Source: Norana najaformis (lineage: Eukaryota > Annelida > Clitellata > Crassiclitellata > Hormogastridae). Taken from it: DNA of 64,000 nt. The position numbers and the translations under genes are program-made. Positions 1-11,766 of the stretch are shown here, one piece after another. The DNA is taken from assembly GCA_964023275.1 (NCBI GenBank), contig OZ029921.1:5088455-5152454 (forward strand), in the 5' to 3' direction. The notes below the pieces were generated by a model. The model was not told the origin of the DNA. It made no database searches and saw only the letters and a program-made list of their open reading frames with translations. The stretch's first letter is position 1. Each line of letters starts with the position of its first letter.

Positions 1-840
1 TGCAGATAAAGAGTGAAAATGCAAAGGAAAATTTGTTTACAGCTGTAAGTATTCACTGTTCTAAGAAAATTTCTGGAAATCTCTCAAACTGCTCCAATTT
101 TCTTAAGCACACCGTGGTATTAGGTAACTTACGCTACCTTACCTGTTACTTAGGCCTACGTAACCCTACAAATTCAAACAGATGCAGTAAACTGAAATTA
201 AGCGATTAATAAACACATACCTACGATTTTGGACCACTGGTGTGATAATTTTGATTAGTACTGTAATGATAGATCTAATGTAAATATTGGCAAATCATTG
301 CTGCCTTTGTGAATGAATAAACAAATGACGCTAATTATTGCTATGGTTGAGGGGGTTTTATGTCCTTTATCTGTCATATACTTTTGTACAGCAACTCAGT
401 TCCCATCTTATGGCATGGGCAACAGTAGGTGCAAAAGTACTTACAATAGTATTTAACTACTTTTTCTAAAAGTAGCTACCAGCTACTAGTTACACTACTT
501 CAAAAGTAGTTAAAAGTAGCTGTAGTTAACCCACTGTTAAAGTAATTATTGCCCATTACTGCGGATTTCGACCTGGCTTCTAAAAGGGATAAACATTTTA
601 CTACGGTTTTTCACTTGAAGCAACCACCTACTGATGCCTCCTGCATTACTACAAAGGCATTATAAATGACAAGTCATTATTGTGATTAGTAACTTATATC
701 GCGCCGGTGTCTAGTGCACAAGGCATCCACCGATGGCGCACCAAAGCCAAAACCACAATCAGGGATATTAGATATATTAGACAAGGTAAGAAGCACCTTT
801 TAAAATCGTTAAATAGCTAGGTCCCAGGTTTCGCATTAAG
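1..840. other. Flanking sequence without a recognised gene
   Basis: AT-rich. No exon with a recognisable domain was seen. It holds a possible hAT-like remnant (425-545) and, at about 700-785, the end of a dispersed element whose ATCGCGCCGGTG-type start also occurs near 11400. The 5' exons of the CACHD1-like gene may be here or further left. Confidence 0.5.
425..545. mobile_element. Possible hAT-like MITE remnant
   Basis: Repeated AAAGTAGCTAC / AAAAGTAGTT motifs in both directions, ending TTAACCCACTG, resemble the subterminal repeats of hAT-type DNA transposons (recognition by pattern only). No target-site duplication was established. Confidence 0.3.
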
Positions 841-2337
841 ATGCTATGCTAATACATGGAAACACGCACTGGTCACGCCACTCCCTAAGAAAGATGGAAT
901 CGACGAAACATCACCTGTGAACTTCAGACCGGTCTCCAACTTAACTTTTATCTCAAAAGTGCTTGAGCGCATAGCGACCAACAACTCACTGAGTACCTGT
1001 CTGAATATCGCCTCCTTCCTCGATTTCAATCTGCTTACAGACGCGACCACTCGACCGAGATTGCGCTTCTCAAAGTCTTCTCCGACATAATCGATGCCAT
1101 CGATTCAGGCCAACTAGCGCTTCTGTCACTTCTCGATATGTCGGCTGCATTCGATACAGTCGACCACGACATCTTACTTCAACGACTATCTCGTTCGTTT
1201 GGAGTCAGAGAAAAAGCGCTCTGTTGGCTTGAATCCTACGTGAAGGGGCGCACGCAATCTGTCCACATGGCGGATGAGGTGACATCACCTAGGCTGGTCA
1301 CCTATATTGTTCCAGAAGGCTCAGTGCTGAGCCCCCTCCTCTTCTTATTATACACGGCTGATGTGGAGAGAATTATACAAGCTCATTAACTCCTTCACCA
1401 CTGCTATGAAGATTATACACAGCTTTACTTCTTCTGTGAGCCATCAGAAACCGCTGAGCTGAAACAGAGAGTGATGCTGTGTATCAAGCACATTTCAGAG
1501 TGGATGGCGTCCAACCGCCTCAGACTTAATCCATCAAAGTCTGACTTTCTATGGTGCATCACCCTCTGACGTCGCCATCTACTCGACGACAGTACCTTTG
1601 CCCTCGGTGATGCCGAAGTTCGACCAGCTGACACCATTCGCAACCTTGGGGTCCGCTTTGACAGCTGCATGACCATGTCGGCCCATGTGAATCAACTTGT
1701 ACGAGGTTGCTTCTATCAGTTGCGTCGCATTAAATCGATCCGCAGATTCATTCCCACCTCAACCGCTGTCACTCTGGTCAACAGTTTCATCGTCTCCAGG
1801 GTTGATTACTGCAATAGCCTGCTGGCAGGTCTGCCGACTTGTCAGCTAGAGCGGATACAGTCAGTGCTAAACTCTGCTGCCCGCCTCATCTATGGTCGGA
1901 CACCATTCAATCACGTCACTGATCTGCTGCGCGACAACCTGCACTGGTTGCGCGTTCCTCAGCGGATCACCTACAAACTGTGCCTAATTACAGACAAGGC
2001 TCTTAATAGTCTTCTGCCAGACTATATATCCGACTTCTATATTCGAACAGCCGACAACCAGAACACGTATCGGCTAAGGTCCTCATCGAGGAATCAACTG
2101 CATGTCCCGCGGTCTTCCACGAAGTTTGGCGAACGTTCCTTCACTGTCGCCGGACCCACTGCGTGGAACAGTCTTCCTGACAATGTGACGAATGCCCATC
2201 CCTGGACACATTCAAGTCACGACTTAAGACACATCTTTTAAGGATATCTTATGACTGTAGTTGATTTTTGTTTTTTAACCCATGTACAGCGCCCTTTTCT
2301 TCGGCCTCGGCTGTGCTACGGCGCTATATAAATTGTC

Positions 2338-2394
<57 letters not shown>
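841..2394 (+). pseudogene. Decayed CR1/L2-like LINE reverse-transcriptase fragment
   Basis: Reading in pieces: VTPLPKKDGIDETSPVNFRP with ISKVLER, LSLLDMSAAFDTVDHDILLQ, VLSPLLFLLYTADV, and a long open part 1669-2241 (FIVSRVDYCNSLLAGLPTCQ, AARLIYGRTPFNHVTDLL, FTVAGPTAWNSLPDNV). These are the fingers, palm and C-terminal parts of a CR1/L2-clade ORF2. It is broken by frameshifts and a stop after 1386, and the catalytic box, expected as ADD, reads EDYTQLY near 1410. The 5' end is truncated. The 3' end is GGCGCTATATAAATTG followed by a TTA repeat (2337-2394), a typical tail of this clade. Confidence 0.85.
2337..2394 (+). repeat. (TTA)n LINE tail
   Basis: About 19 TTA units directly after the LINE 3' end. 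It ends 44 bases before the acceptor of the first recognised exon of the CACHD1-like gene. Confidence 0.9.
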
Positions 2395-2396
<2 letters not shown>

Positions 2397-2438
2397 CATA
2401 CGAACATCCGGTCTACCGTATATTGTGTAAATCTTAAG

Positions 2439-3277
2439 ATATCACGTGATATTGACGGAATAGTCAACAGCTACACGGAGGCCGTACGACGGGTCCAGGC
2501 GGCATATAGGAACGGCCTGGTAGACAATGGCATCCGACTGGATCTCTGCTGCAACCTTTCTAACCTCGCCTACGACCCCAGGTTCAAGCGAACGGTATGT
2601 GACGGCTTCCATCGAGCCAGTTCCTAGTAGTGTGATTTACATAGGATGAATATGACTTCTATGGCGCCGGTTAATCTAGTGCACCAGCTGAACTATATGG
2701 ATTTGTAGTCGGCCCACTTTCGTTCAAACTACATACCACGCTGCCTAGGGATTCTTCCAGGTAACAGGTAACTCTCACCTTCATGTTGATTGACAATTGT
2801 TGAATCTCGGGTGATAGTTCTGCGTCTACTCCTTTTTTGCAATACCTATTTGTTTTTTGGAGTTGCCTTCAGTAGCATGCCGTAGCCTCCTTCTGAACTG
2901 AATTCAGGTAAGACTCAATTTCTTCTTTTGGTAGCCCACAGAAACATCGACAGTAACCGTAATATAACAGGAAAAGTTACATTTACATTTACAATCTCAG
3001 CCACAATCACTCGTACATTGCCTGCTACTTTACTTACGCAATCGCAGTCACAGTTACCATTACAGTTTTACTTTGCACAGGTCAGCAACAGTACCATGTG
3101 CCATCTGACGCAGTCTGACATGAGCATTGATGTAACCGTGAGGAACGCAATGATCGACAACCTCAACCGACTTCCAAATACCAAATGGCAGTTTTATGGA
3201 ACTGAGGACGGTCTCCACTGCACATACCCGGCCAGAAACATGTGCAGCGAGTTGCTACAATTCGATCCAAGAGTGAG
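2439..3277 (+). CDS. VWA_N domain exons of the CACHD1-like gene
   Basis: Two exons (2439-2594 and 3081-3277) precede the VWA domain. The first reads through SYTEAVRRVQAAYRNGL and ends YDPRFKRT before a GTATGT donor. The second starts VSNSTMCHL after a TTTGCACAG acceptor and contains TKWQFYGTEDGLHCTYPA, then FDPRVR. The paired pattern 'DP-F...VS..' and 'W...G...G....YPA...D.R.RPWY' is the hallmark of the VWA_N region of alpha2delta/CACHD proteins (family knowledge). The second exon ends in phase 2, and one base from the next exon completes an Arg, giving R-PWY across the junction. The acceptor at 2438 is plausible but lies close to the tail of an upstream LINE. Further N-terminal exons are expected but were not found. 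Confidence 0.75.
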
Positions 3278-6200
3278 GTACTTGCATTTGAGAGGCAGCA
3301 AGGGTTCAACGAACACCTGTAACCTCTTATCCTCTTCAAAATCCTGACCCTCGTGCGGAACTTTTTTGTTGGCTGTGCTCCGTTATATCTAAGGGAGCTC
3401 TGCATCCCCCTTTCTTCTATTCCTGGCCGCAGACCACTGCGTTCGTCGGTTCAGGGCGATCTCGCCGTTCCTCTAGCTCGAACTGCCACTGCTCAGCGCT
3501 GCAACTTTGTTTTTGCTGGCTCTGCTTCTTGGAATGACTTACCTGCCGACCTTCGACGGGAGCTTCTCTCCCTCTTCCCTCCCTCTTCCGTAAGCGCTTG
3601 AAGACCGTATTATTCCCTAGTTCTGGGATGGGCCGGGAGTGCCTCTGATGAGGCTACCTTGAAGCGGAGCTTTACAAATTTACGATTACGATTACCTGAG
3701 GTTATAATCCCTTAATTCTCTCACTTTGTTTCATCGCCTTAGAGAGTTCCTCAAAAGATACAGTTTAAAATACATATATACATACGCCAGGTCAAAGGTA
3801 GGTTACAAATTAATTCTTTTCTTAACATTTAACTTCAACCTATTATCGATGGAGTAATTGTGAAGGTAATGTAAGGTACATTAAGCAGACGTATGGTCAG
3901 AAAATTATTTATTACATGTGTTTGGGTCAAGGAAAGTCTTCAGAATCGTGATCTTCTGACCGAACTATCTTTCGACTGAAAGGATACTTCGGCTTAACTC
4001 ACGATTCGCTTACCCGCGGACACTAATTCTTGGCTCCAACGAACTATGTGTAGAAGACCATGTTAAAGTATCCTCACTTTACTTCTCAACCACTCATTGA
4101 CTTAAAAACCAAAAAAGCACCGATGACCCATAGTAAAACGTAGCGGAAAATCTCATTTGCTGCTCTTTGGCCTTGAGCCGGCAATGGGCTTGCTCGCACT
4201 TATTTGGCGATAGAATACTTGACTTTCTAGTTCCAAAAATTATGTTACCTGCTAACCGACTTGTTCTTGCCCATGTAGGCCTTGGTACACAACAACCCTG
4301 AACACCCCGAGGGATATCGTCATCCTGATCGACCGATCAACATCCATGGGCGATCTATACGATGACGGCAGCGCTACTTCGAAGCTTAGCGTTGCAAAGA
4401 AGGCTGCAGCGGCGTTGGTTCGATACCTGAACTCCAATGACAGGGTATGTATGTCTTATGTATGCGTATATGTATGCATGCATGCATGCGTGTTTGTGTA
4501 TTTTATACGTGTATGTGTGTATATATGCATGTATGTATGCACGCATGTACATGCGTTTATGTATGTGTGTCCTTGTGCATTGATGTATGTATGTATGTGT
4601 GTAAGTATGCATGTGTGTATGTATATATGCATGTATGCATATAGGGTTATGTATGTATGTATGTATGCATGTATGTATGCATGTATGTATGCATGTATGT
4701 ATGTATGTATGTATGTATGTATGTATGCGTGTATGTATGTATGTATGTATGTATGTATGCATGCATGCATGCGTATGGGGCTATATATGTATGTATGTAT
4801 ATATTTATGTACGTGTGTATGCTTGTTTGGTTTATTTTTTGTAAGTATATATTCATTTGTTTCTATGCGCAAGTAGCCTAAAGTATGTGTTTATGTACGT
4901 ACATAATACATACACACACAGACACACACACAGATACACACACAGACATATATATATATATATATTTAATACATATATTGAAGGTGGCGGTGCTTGCGTT
5001 TTCGGACACAATACTTTCTGCCAGTTCGACCAGTTGTTTCTCAAGGGAGTTGTCTGTTGGATCTGAAGACAATAAGAACCAACTTCTCAACTTCATAAAC
5101 CTCGGGCTTGGAGTCGACCACAGAGGAACGAGAGCCGTGTTTGAAGTGGCCTTCAGAGCCGCGTACAATCTTTTCGAGACGACGGAAAGCAACACAACGA
5201 GTGGACTCTACGCCGACAGTGGTTCGTACAGTGACACATAATACCTCACAAGACACACTTCGAAAGTCATTCGAATTTCACCGGCTTCGTGAGGTTCTCA
5301 GTGCCCTAGGAAGTTTCCTAGAAGGCCCCTTGTAAATATTCAGATGCATACATTCTCAACTTATAGCCTGTCTTAGGCCTAGGTCGCATCCTTTCATGTC
5401 TTTAAAATCGTCATTTAAAAATCCTTCAAAGCGTTACCAAGTGCACTGGTATGTACCAGTGGCGAATTTAGATATATGCGTGGGGTGGTTTGCTCCCGCC
5501 CTTTTTTGGCTATATGCCAGCGCCCCTCAGATCATGGTGGACTGCCAGAATGTGGCACCCCTCTGGAAATGATCTTGCCCCCCCACGCGAGCAGTCCTGG
5601 CGCCGCCACTGGTATATACCAATGGAAACGATTTATGGGCACAGTAAAAAAGTCCAATAGTTCAATCACAGTTGTCTTTTTGAGTAGATTCTTCTGCGAT
5701 GGCGTCATATAAATGTTGACGATAAATTGCATTTCTTACAGAGAAGATTATCGTATTGTTGACGGACGCCAACCAAAAAGAGGACTGCCGACAAATTCGT
5801 CAACTTGAAAATGACCTATTCAACGACACGGTCAACATTTTCACAATGGGAATCGGCGAAAGTAAGTCGATAGATGCATACGACGATAGGATAAGCCACG
5901 TATAACTGTAGTATCTATATAATAACAGGCTTAGAGTCTTAGACGCATGCGTGCGAGTTCAGGCTATATGTATGTGATGATGAACGCTGACGCTATCTAG
6001 CGAATATGAGAACAAAAAGGCGCGCCTTGGACGGTGAATCTGGAGAGTTTTGGGCAATTAATGCGTTCATGGCCTGTAGATAACGAGTAACCGTAAACTT
6101 TCCCTAGAAGGGACATAAGGCTAAACTAGCGCGCAGGCGTGCTGTTCGGAAGAGGCTAGTTATTTATGTAATGTGCTCTCTTTTTAGGACTGATTTCAAC

Positions 6201-9200
6201 TCATTGCCGTAAGACTCACCTATTTTTGTCTATATTAGATTTATAGCAATCATGGGTCAGAAGTGCAACTATGTAGAAGATTGAACCCAGGTGGATTTAC
6301 AATTGAAGACCTAGTGTTCTTCTGGTCTTCACAGGTCAGAGTTAGAGCAACGCGTTGCCCTAATGTAATGTAATGTATTTCCATGCAGTGCAATAGACTG
6401 CGATTCTGCGACATAATGTAAATATAAGGTAGTGGTATGTTAAGCAACACAATGCATTATTGTATCCCGTACAGTGAACGTAATATTGCGCTGAATAATC
6501 AGCACATTTTAAAGGCGCTTTTTGATTAGAAGTTTCCATGACGTCACACCGATGAGTCATCGGGTTGTTGACTTGTTTGTGCACGCTTTGATCACGAGCT
6601 TGCGGTTAATTGGTGCGTCTAACTAACACGCATTGATCACGTGCTTTTGACTGTTGGATGCGTGTGCTGCCACGCATCGAACGCGTAATGGGGTAGTATG
6701 AGGTCGGCTGGCGCGCAAGTTAGTACGTGGGCACTCGCGCGGGGAATTTGCGTTGCGATGAGTCATAGAGCGGTGTAGACTTGTCTGAACTGGTATGCTG
6801 TCGTGGCGGGAAAGACACTATAAAAAGCAGTCGCAGATACCTTATTGAGGAGACTTCTTAAGAGATTTGTATCGAGTCTGTCGTTTACTCAGTTGATAGT
6901 TTGAGTTACAAATGTCGTTGATAGATTAATACGTGTAGAGACTTGTATGTCGACCACTCAAGTACTATTGTCTTTGAATTATTCGCTTATTTAATTATGC
7001 ATTCGAAATTCAACGACTTTTGTCTTTCTTCGAATTAACGCTGCTCTACAAATCGGGGCGAGTTAACGGTTCGAAGCTCTATCGATTGACAGCTTCGGAA
7101 GATCGTCGACACGCAGATTATTATATTGATGAACTGCGCTATATAAATGCCCTGTTACAATATTTGAACTACATTACATCACGTACTTTAACTTTATCTA
7201 TGTCGATAACTGTCTACTTCAACGGCATAATCTGCTTGGCTGACCTTCTGTATTTGATTGTCCTCCTTGATTAATCAAAAGTGTTTGATTGCATTCTAAT
7301 GGACTCTTCATCTTTGATAGTTGAAAGTGGATCTCCAAAAGAATCCTGCCTGAAAAGCTTAGCAGCGGTAAGCAGTGGTTTTCTTCCTTTGATGTAATGA
7401 ACTGACTATTTGTAATTTAATAAAAACCCGCCTGTCTGCCTGAATAAATGGGTGGGTGGGTGGATGGGTGGGTGGAATCGTGGGTGGATGGATGAATGTA
7501 CGAACGAATGAACGGACGAATGAAAGAATGAATAATGGACAAACTGAGCGATTGTCTGATCCATCTAACGAACTCACTATAATTTTACCCCTTGCAATCT
7601 CTGCGCAGGTCTAAACTGAAAACCATCCTCCCGCAAATCCTGTCGTGATTCTTCTTCTTCCCCTATTCTGCAGATCCAATTCCAAACACCACCCACCGTA
7701 ACCATCTGACTGCCTGCCTGCCAGACTTTTTTGGATCTCGACCTGGATCCGAACCCTTCGTGCCTATCGATTTTGTTTTGACTGAGCGCCTGTGAATAAG
7801 CTGATTCCAACGACTTTCGTTGGATCGATGGATTTATCTCTTGTTCAGGGACCTCGCGGAGCACAGGGATTGGTCCCCAACAGTGACCTCAGTGACTTGC
7901 GAAGTCAGCTTGGCTTCTACCACAATGCCTTCATCGATCGAATTGACCGAACCAACGTCACGTTCAGCGTTCCATTCACAGACATCAACGGACTAGGTAA
8001 TATCAGTTGCACAATTATATAGCGCCGCTTCTTCAAGAAAACTCATTAGAGGTTGTCCCGACCTGATAACACAAGATAACACGATCGAAAACAATGGTCT
8101 TCTGCGGCTGGCCTATAGGTAGACCTGAATTACTATTCGGCCACATTGGCAGCCTATGTCTTCTAGTCGGGTTTCTTAATACTATATTGCCAGCAGCTAC
8201 AGTAATTCTATAAGAATAGTTAGTAGTTCTGGTATTCGGGGTACGATTTCTTGTTGGTAGCAGGTGTAAAGACAAAGGGGTAGGAGCGAAATATATGGGG
8301 TACTTAATCTCTAGAGGGATGTAGTTCGAACCCGTGGGTCGGGGTCCCCTTCCCCTACAAATCTTACTATACCTGAAGAATGGCAAGTAACAGTGGGTAT
8401 ATTGGTAACAATGGTTTGCAAAGAGGATAGTAGTTGAAGTGTAAGTAGTATTTGTAGCAATAGGGATTTAAGTGGAAGTAGTTGTAATTAAATTATGTAG
8501 TAGGTGTGCACAGATGCTGAGCTGGTTGTGCAGGTTAGCACATTTCAAAGCTGAAATGTTTTTAATGCATCTGTATTTCATTTCAATTATTGCTCCACGA
8601 AAAAAACAACTGCAAAAAATTAATACATTAAAATACATATGGGATACAACAGACAGACCCAGAAAGACCCAATGTTCCGCTTATTTAGGACGCCTACGAT
8701 ACATGGAATGCTTTTTGAAATGACGAATAATCAACTTTATAGGCCTAAAGTCCAACTGGACTTGAGCAAACAGCAAACATCATTCATTTAATTCATTAAT
8801 TCAGTAAATTGATAAAGCGCCTCTTTCGCACCTTCACTCCCAGGCGCGTAAAAATACGTGGCTTTGTTTTATTTTACATCACATTACTTTACACGAGGCT
8901 CTGCATTTGATTTTCCAGGTCTACACACGGCTGCATGTCTGCCTCTCTTTCACTCCAATGGCAATGTCGCTGGCGTGACATGCGTCGAATTTGCCGTCGA
9001 TGACATCTTTCATGACATAGTCAACTTTCGCCTCGGTCAGTTGTCATACGGGTTCGTGATCGATCGAATAGGACGTGTCATACTCCACCCTCTTCTACCG
9101 CAGCCGACTTTCTGGCTTGACCCGCCGACCCTACTGGAACTGACGAAGGTCGAGATATCTGCCTACTCATCTGACATCGAAAAACAGATTCTGAGGTACA

Positions 9201-11722
9201 TATGAAGTGTCTTCTTCGCCTTTCTCGACGCGATGTAATGCGATTTCCATTACAATATTGTAAAATAATTGGCTGATTTTTTAGCGGGACTTGATGTCCT
9301 TTTGATCTCCCTTTACACGGGTTGCTCATCGGAAAAAAATCCAGTTTAAAATCTCTCTTATAGTTCACAAAGTACTACATTTAAGTCAGCCAACCTATCT
9401 CTGTACCATGTTCAACCGTCATACCAGCAAATATTGCACCCAATCAATGGATGCTGTGACTCTTCTTGTCCAACGGACCAGAACAGTATTGGGTTCTTGA
9501 GCGTTCTCGGTTGATGGTCCACGGCTTTGGATTTCGCTGTCAAGTTCTCTTCGTTCTCTCAGTTCTTTGATATCATGGAGGTCTAAACCTAAGACTCATC
9601 TCTTTCAACTTGCTTACCCACCGTAGCCGAACTTCTGGTTTCTCTGATCTATCAGAATTCGACCCGGCTTCTCCAATGGATTATGATTTTGACTAAGATT
9701 TCCTTTAAGCGGCTACTGATTGATGCCTTGGGAATTATGATAACAGCGCTATAGAAGTCATAATATTAGATTAGATTAAATAGATGTCTGCTCATGGTTT
9801 TTTAAATGATTGCAATTTCGACTGTTACTTGTTATTCAATAAAAGACTTCAATTCAATCTGTCCTGATCCAGTCTAATCTAATCAAATCCAATATAATCT
9901 AATCTATTGAATTGTGTAGCAGCGTTATCCTATCCACAAGGCAGCAATCGCTGCTTGTTTCAAGTTAAAACGGATACCGTTGGAGACTTCCGATAAGTCA
10001 TTGAAACCGGTCTTTATATATATGTGTTTATGTATGTACTTACACTGTATCGTATGTGTGTATGTAAGTATATCGTATTGTATGTGTGTAAGTTTGCATG
10101 TATGTGTATATATGTATGTGTATGTATGTATGCATGCATGTATGGATGTATTCATGTATGTATGCACATCGTATGTGTGAATGTATGCATGCATGACTGT
10201 CTGTATGTAGTCTATATATTTATGTATATATATGTATATAGCTGAATATTAATATAGCGTCTTTTAAGAACCTCACAAATCACTGCTTGGCACAGCAATG
10301 CGTCTTCTATTTTTTCTATCCAGTGGCCATGCTGGGAATAGGACAGTCTCCAATGTCAGATATTACACAGCAGCAGGCGAATCGGACTTACACGGGGTCA
10401 TAAAGTTCGACAAAAGGGCCACTTACTTCTGGCATGCGGTAGGCTCTTTGATTTATATCAAAAATTTGTATAGCTCCAGTACAGGTAATAACTAACTGCA
10501 TTAGAACCTGCAGTATGCGTGTAGCTGTTCTTACTGGTCTGCTTTAAAAAAATGTTTTGTTTACATCTATGGAATATAACAACGCATGAAGCCGCACTCG
10601 TGCTAGACTGACGGGGCATACAGCTACCGAAAGCGTGTCAGATATTTGTTTCAGATTCCGAGCATGAATTTCTACGTGTGTCTCGTGATCATAGAGGGCG
10701 AAATGAAATCCAACGTGACCTGGCACTCGACCTTAAGCGATGTCCTTCTTTCCGATTCCGACAAACTGGATTCAACGAGCAACAACGGAAAGTGTGTCTT
10801 CTTCAACCGTTCTTCTCCTATCGCTGGTATGCAAGTCATAGAAATACCTATAAGATCATCCTTACTTACTTAAGTACTTACTTACTTACTTACTTATTTA
10901 GTCTTTCCTGTACATATATGCACATCGGGCAATGCAACTTCTCCACTCATCTCTGTTTATCATCAGTCTTCTTGCTTCTTCCCATGGTAGTTCCAGACAT
11001 CTTAGATCATCTCTCATGGTCTCTAACCAGTTCTTCGTGGTATTTCCTTCCAGGTAAAAGTGTTGTGAAGCTGGCTCCAAAGGCGTTCCTGTATCCAGTC
11101 AACTACACAGAGAGAGCCATTTCGCAGAGCGACGTCTCTCAGCTCGAGAACTACATCACCAGGAGAGAAGTGCAGCCTCCTAATCTCTCTGTCAAGGTAT
11201 GCATAAGATGTTTCCGCAAGCAGGTCTTAGTCTTCTCATGTACAGGAGTAATTCAATGCGATAGCCAAGAAGAGGACAAATGAGCAGAAAGATAGGAAGA
11301 TGATTACTTGAGGGAGAAAAGAGGAACCGACAGAGAAGGGGAGGTAGTGACGAAGATGAAGAAGAAGATGATGATGAACAATAATGATTATTAGCAACTC
11401 TATAGCGCCAGTGTCTTATGCGCTTAGCATCAACCGTCTGCGAATCAAAACCAAACCGTAATCAAATCAATACCCAGAAAATGGTCCTCTGAAGCATAGT
11501 GCTAAAGTTGGTGACAACGATGATGATGATGACAGCGATGAAAACAACTACAACAACAACGACGACGACGACGATGATTGAATATGGTAATGTAACTTAT
11601 AATAGTAATGATAACGACGACGACGTCTAATATTGACGATGGTGTATTTAAAACGGATGTTGATGATGACGACAGCGTCCACGACGACGACGATGATGGT
11701 AAATAATAAGCGAATTTAAAAC

Positions 11723-11766
<44 letters not shown>

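Noticed and set aside
4346-4876. Open frames rich in YVCM or HTYI (also at 10 kb, 33.5 kb, 46.7 kb, 48.6 kb, 50.9 kb and 62.4 kb)
   Set aside because: Translations of GTAT/ACAT microsatellites; the only coding part is the VWA exon up to 4444.
7020-7274. Open frame of 84 codons as a small gene
   Set aside because: It lies in the LTR-like repeat that has a second copy at 40.4 kb, and shows no known motif.
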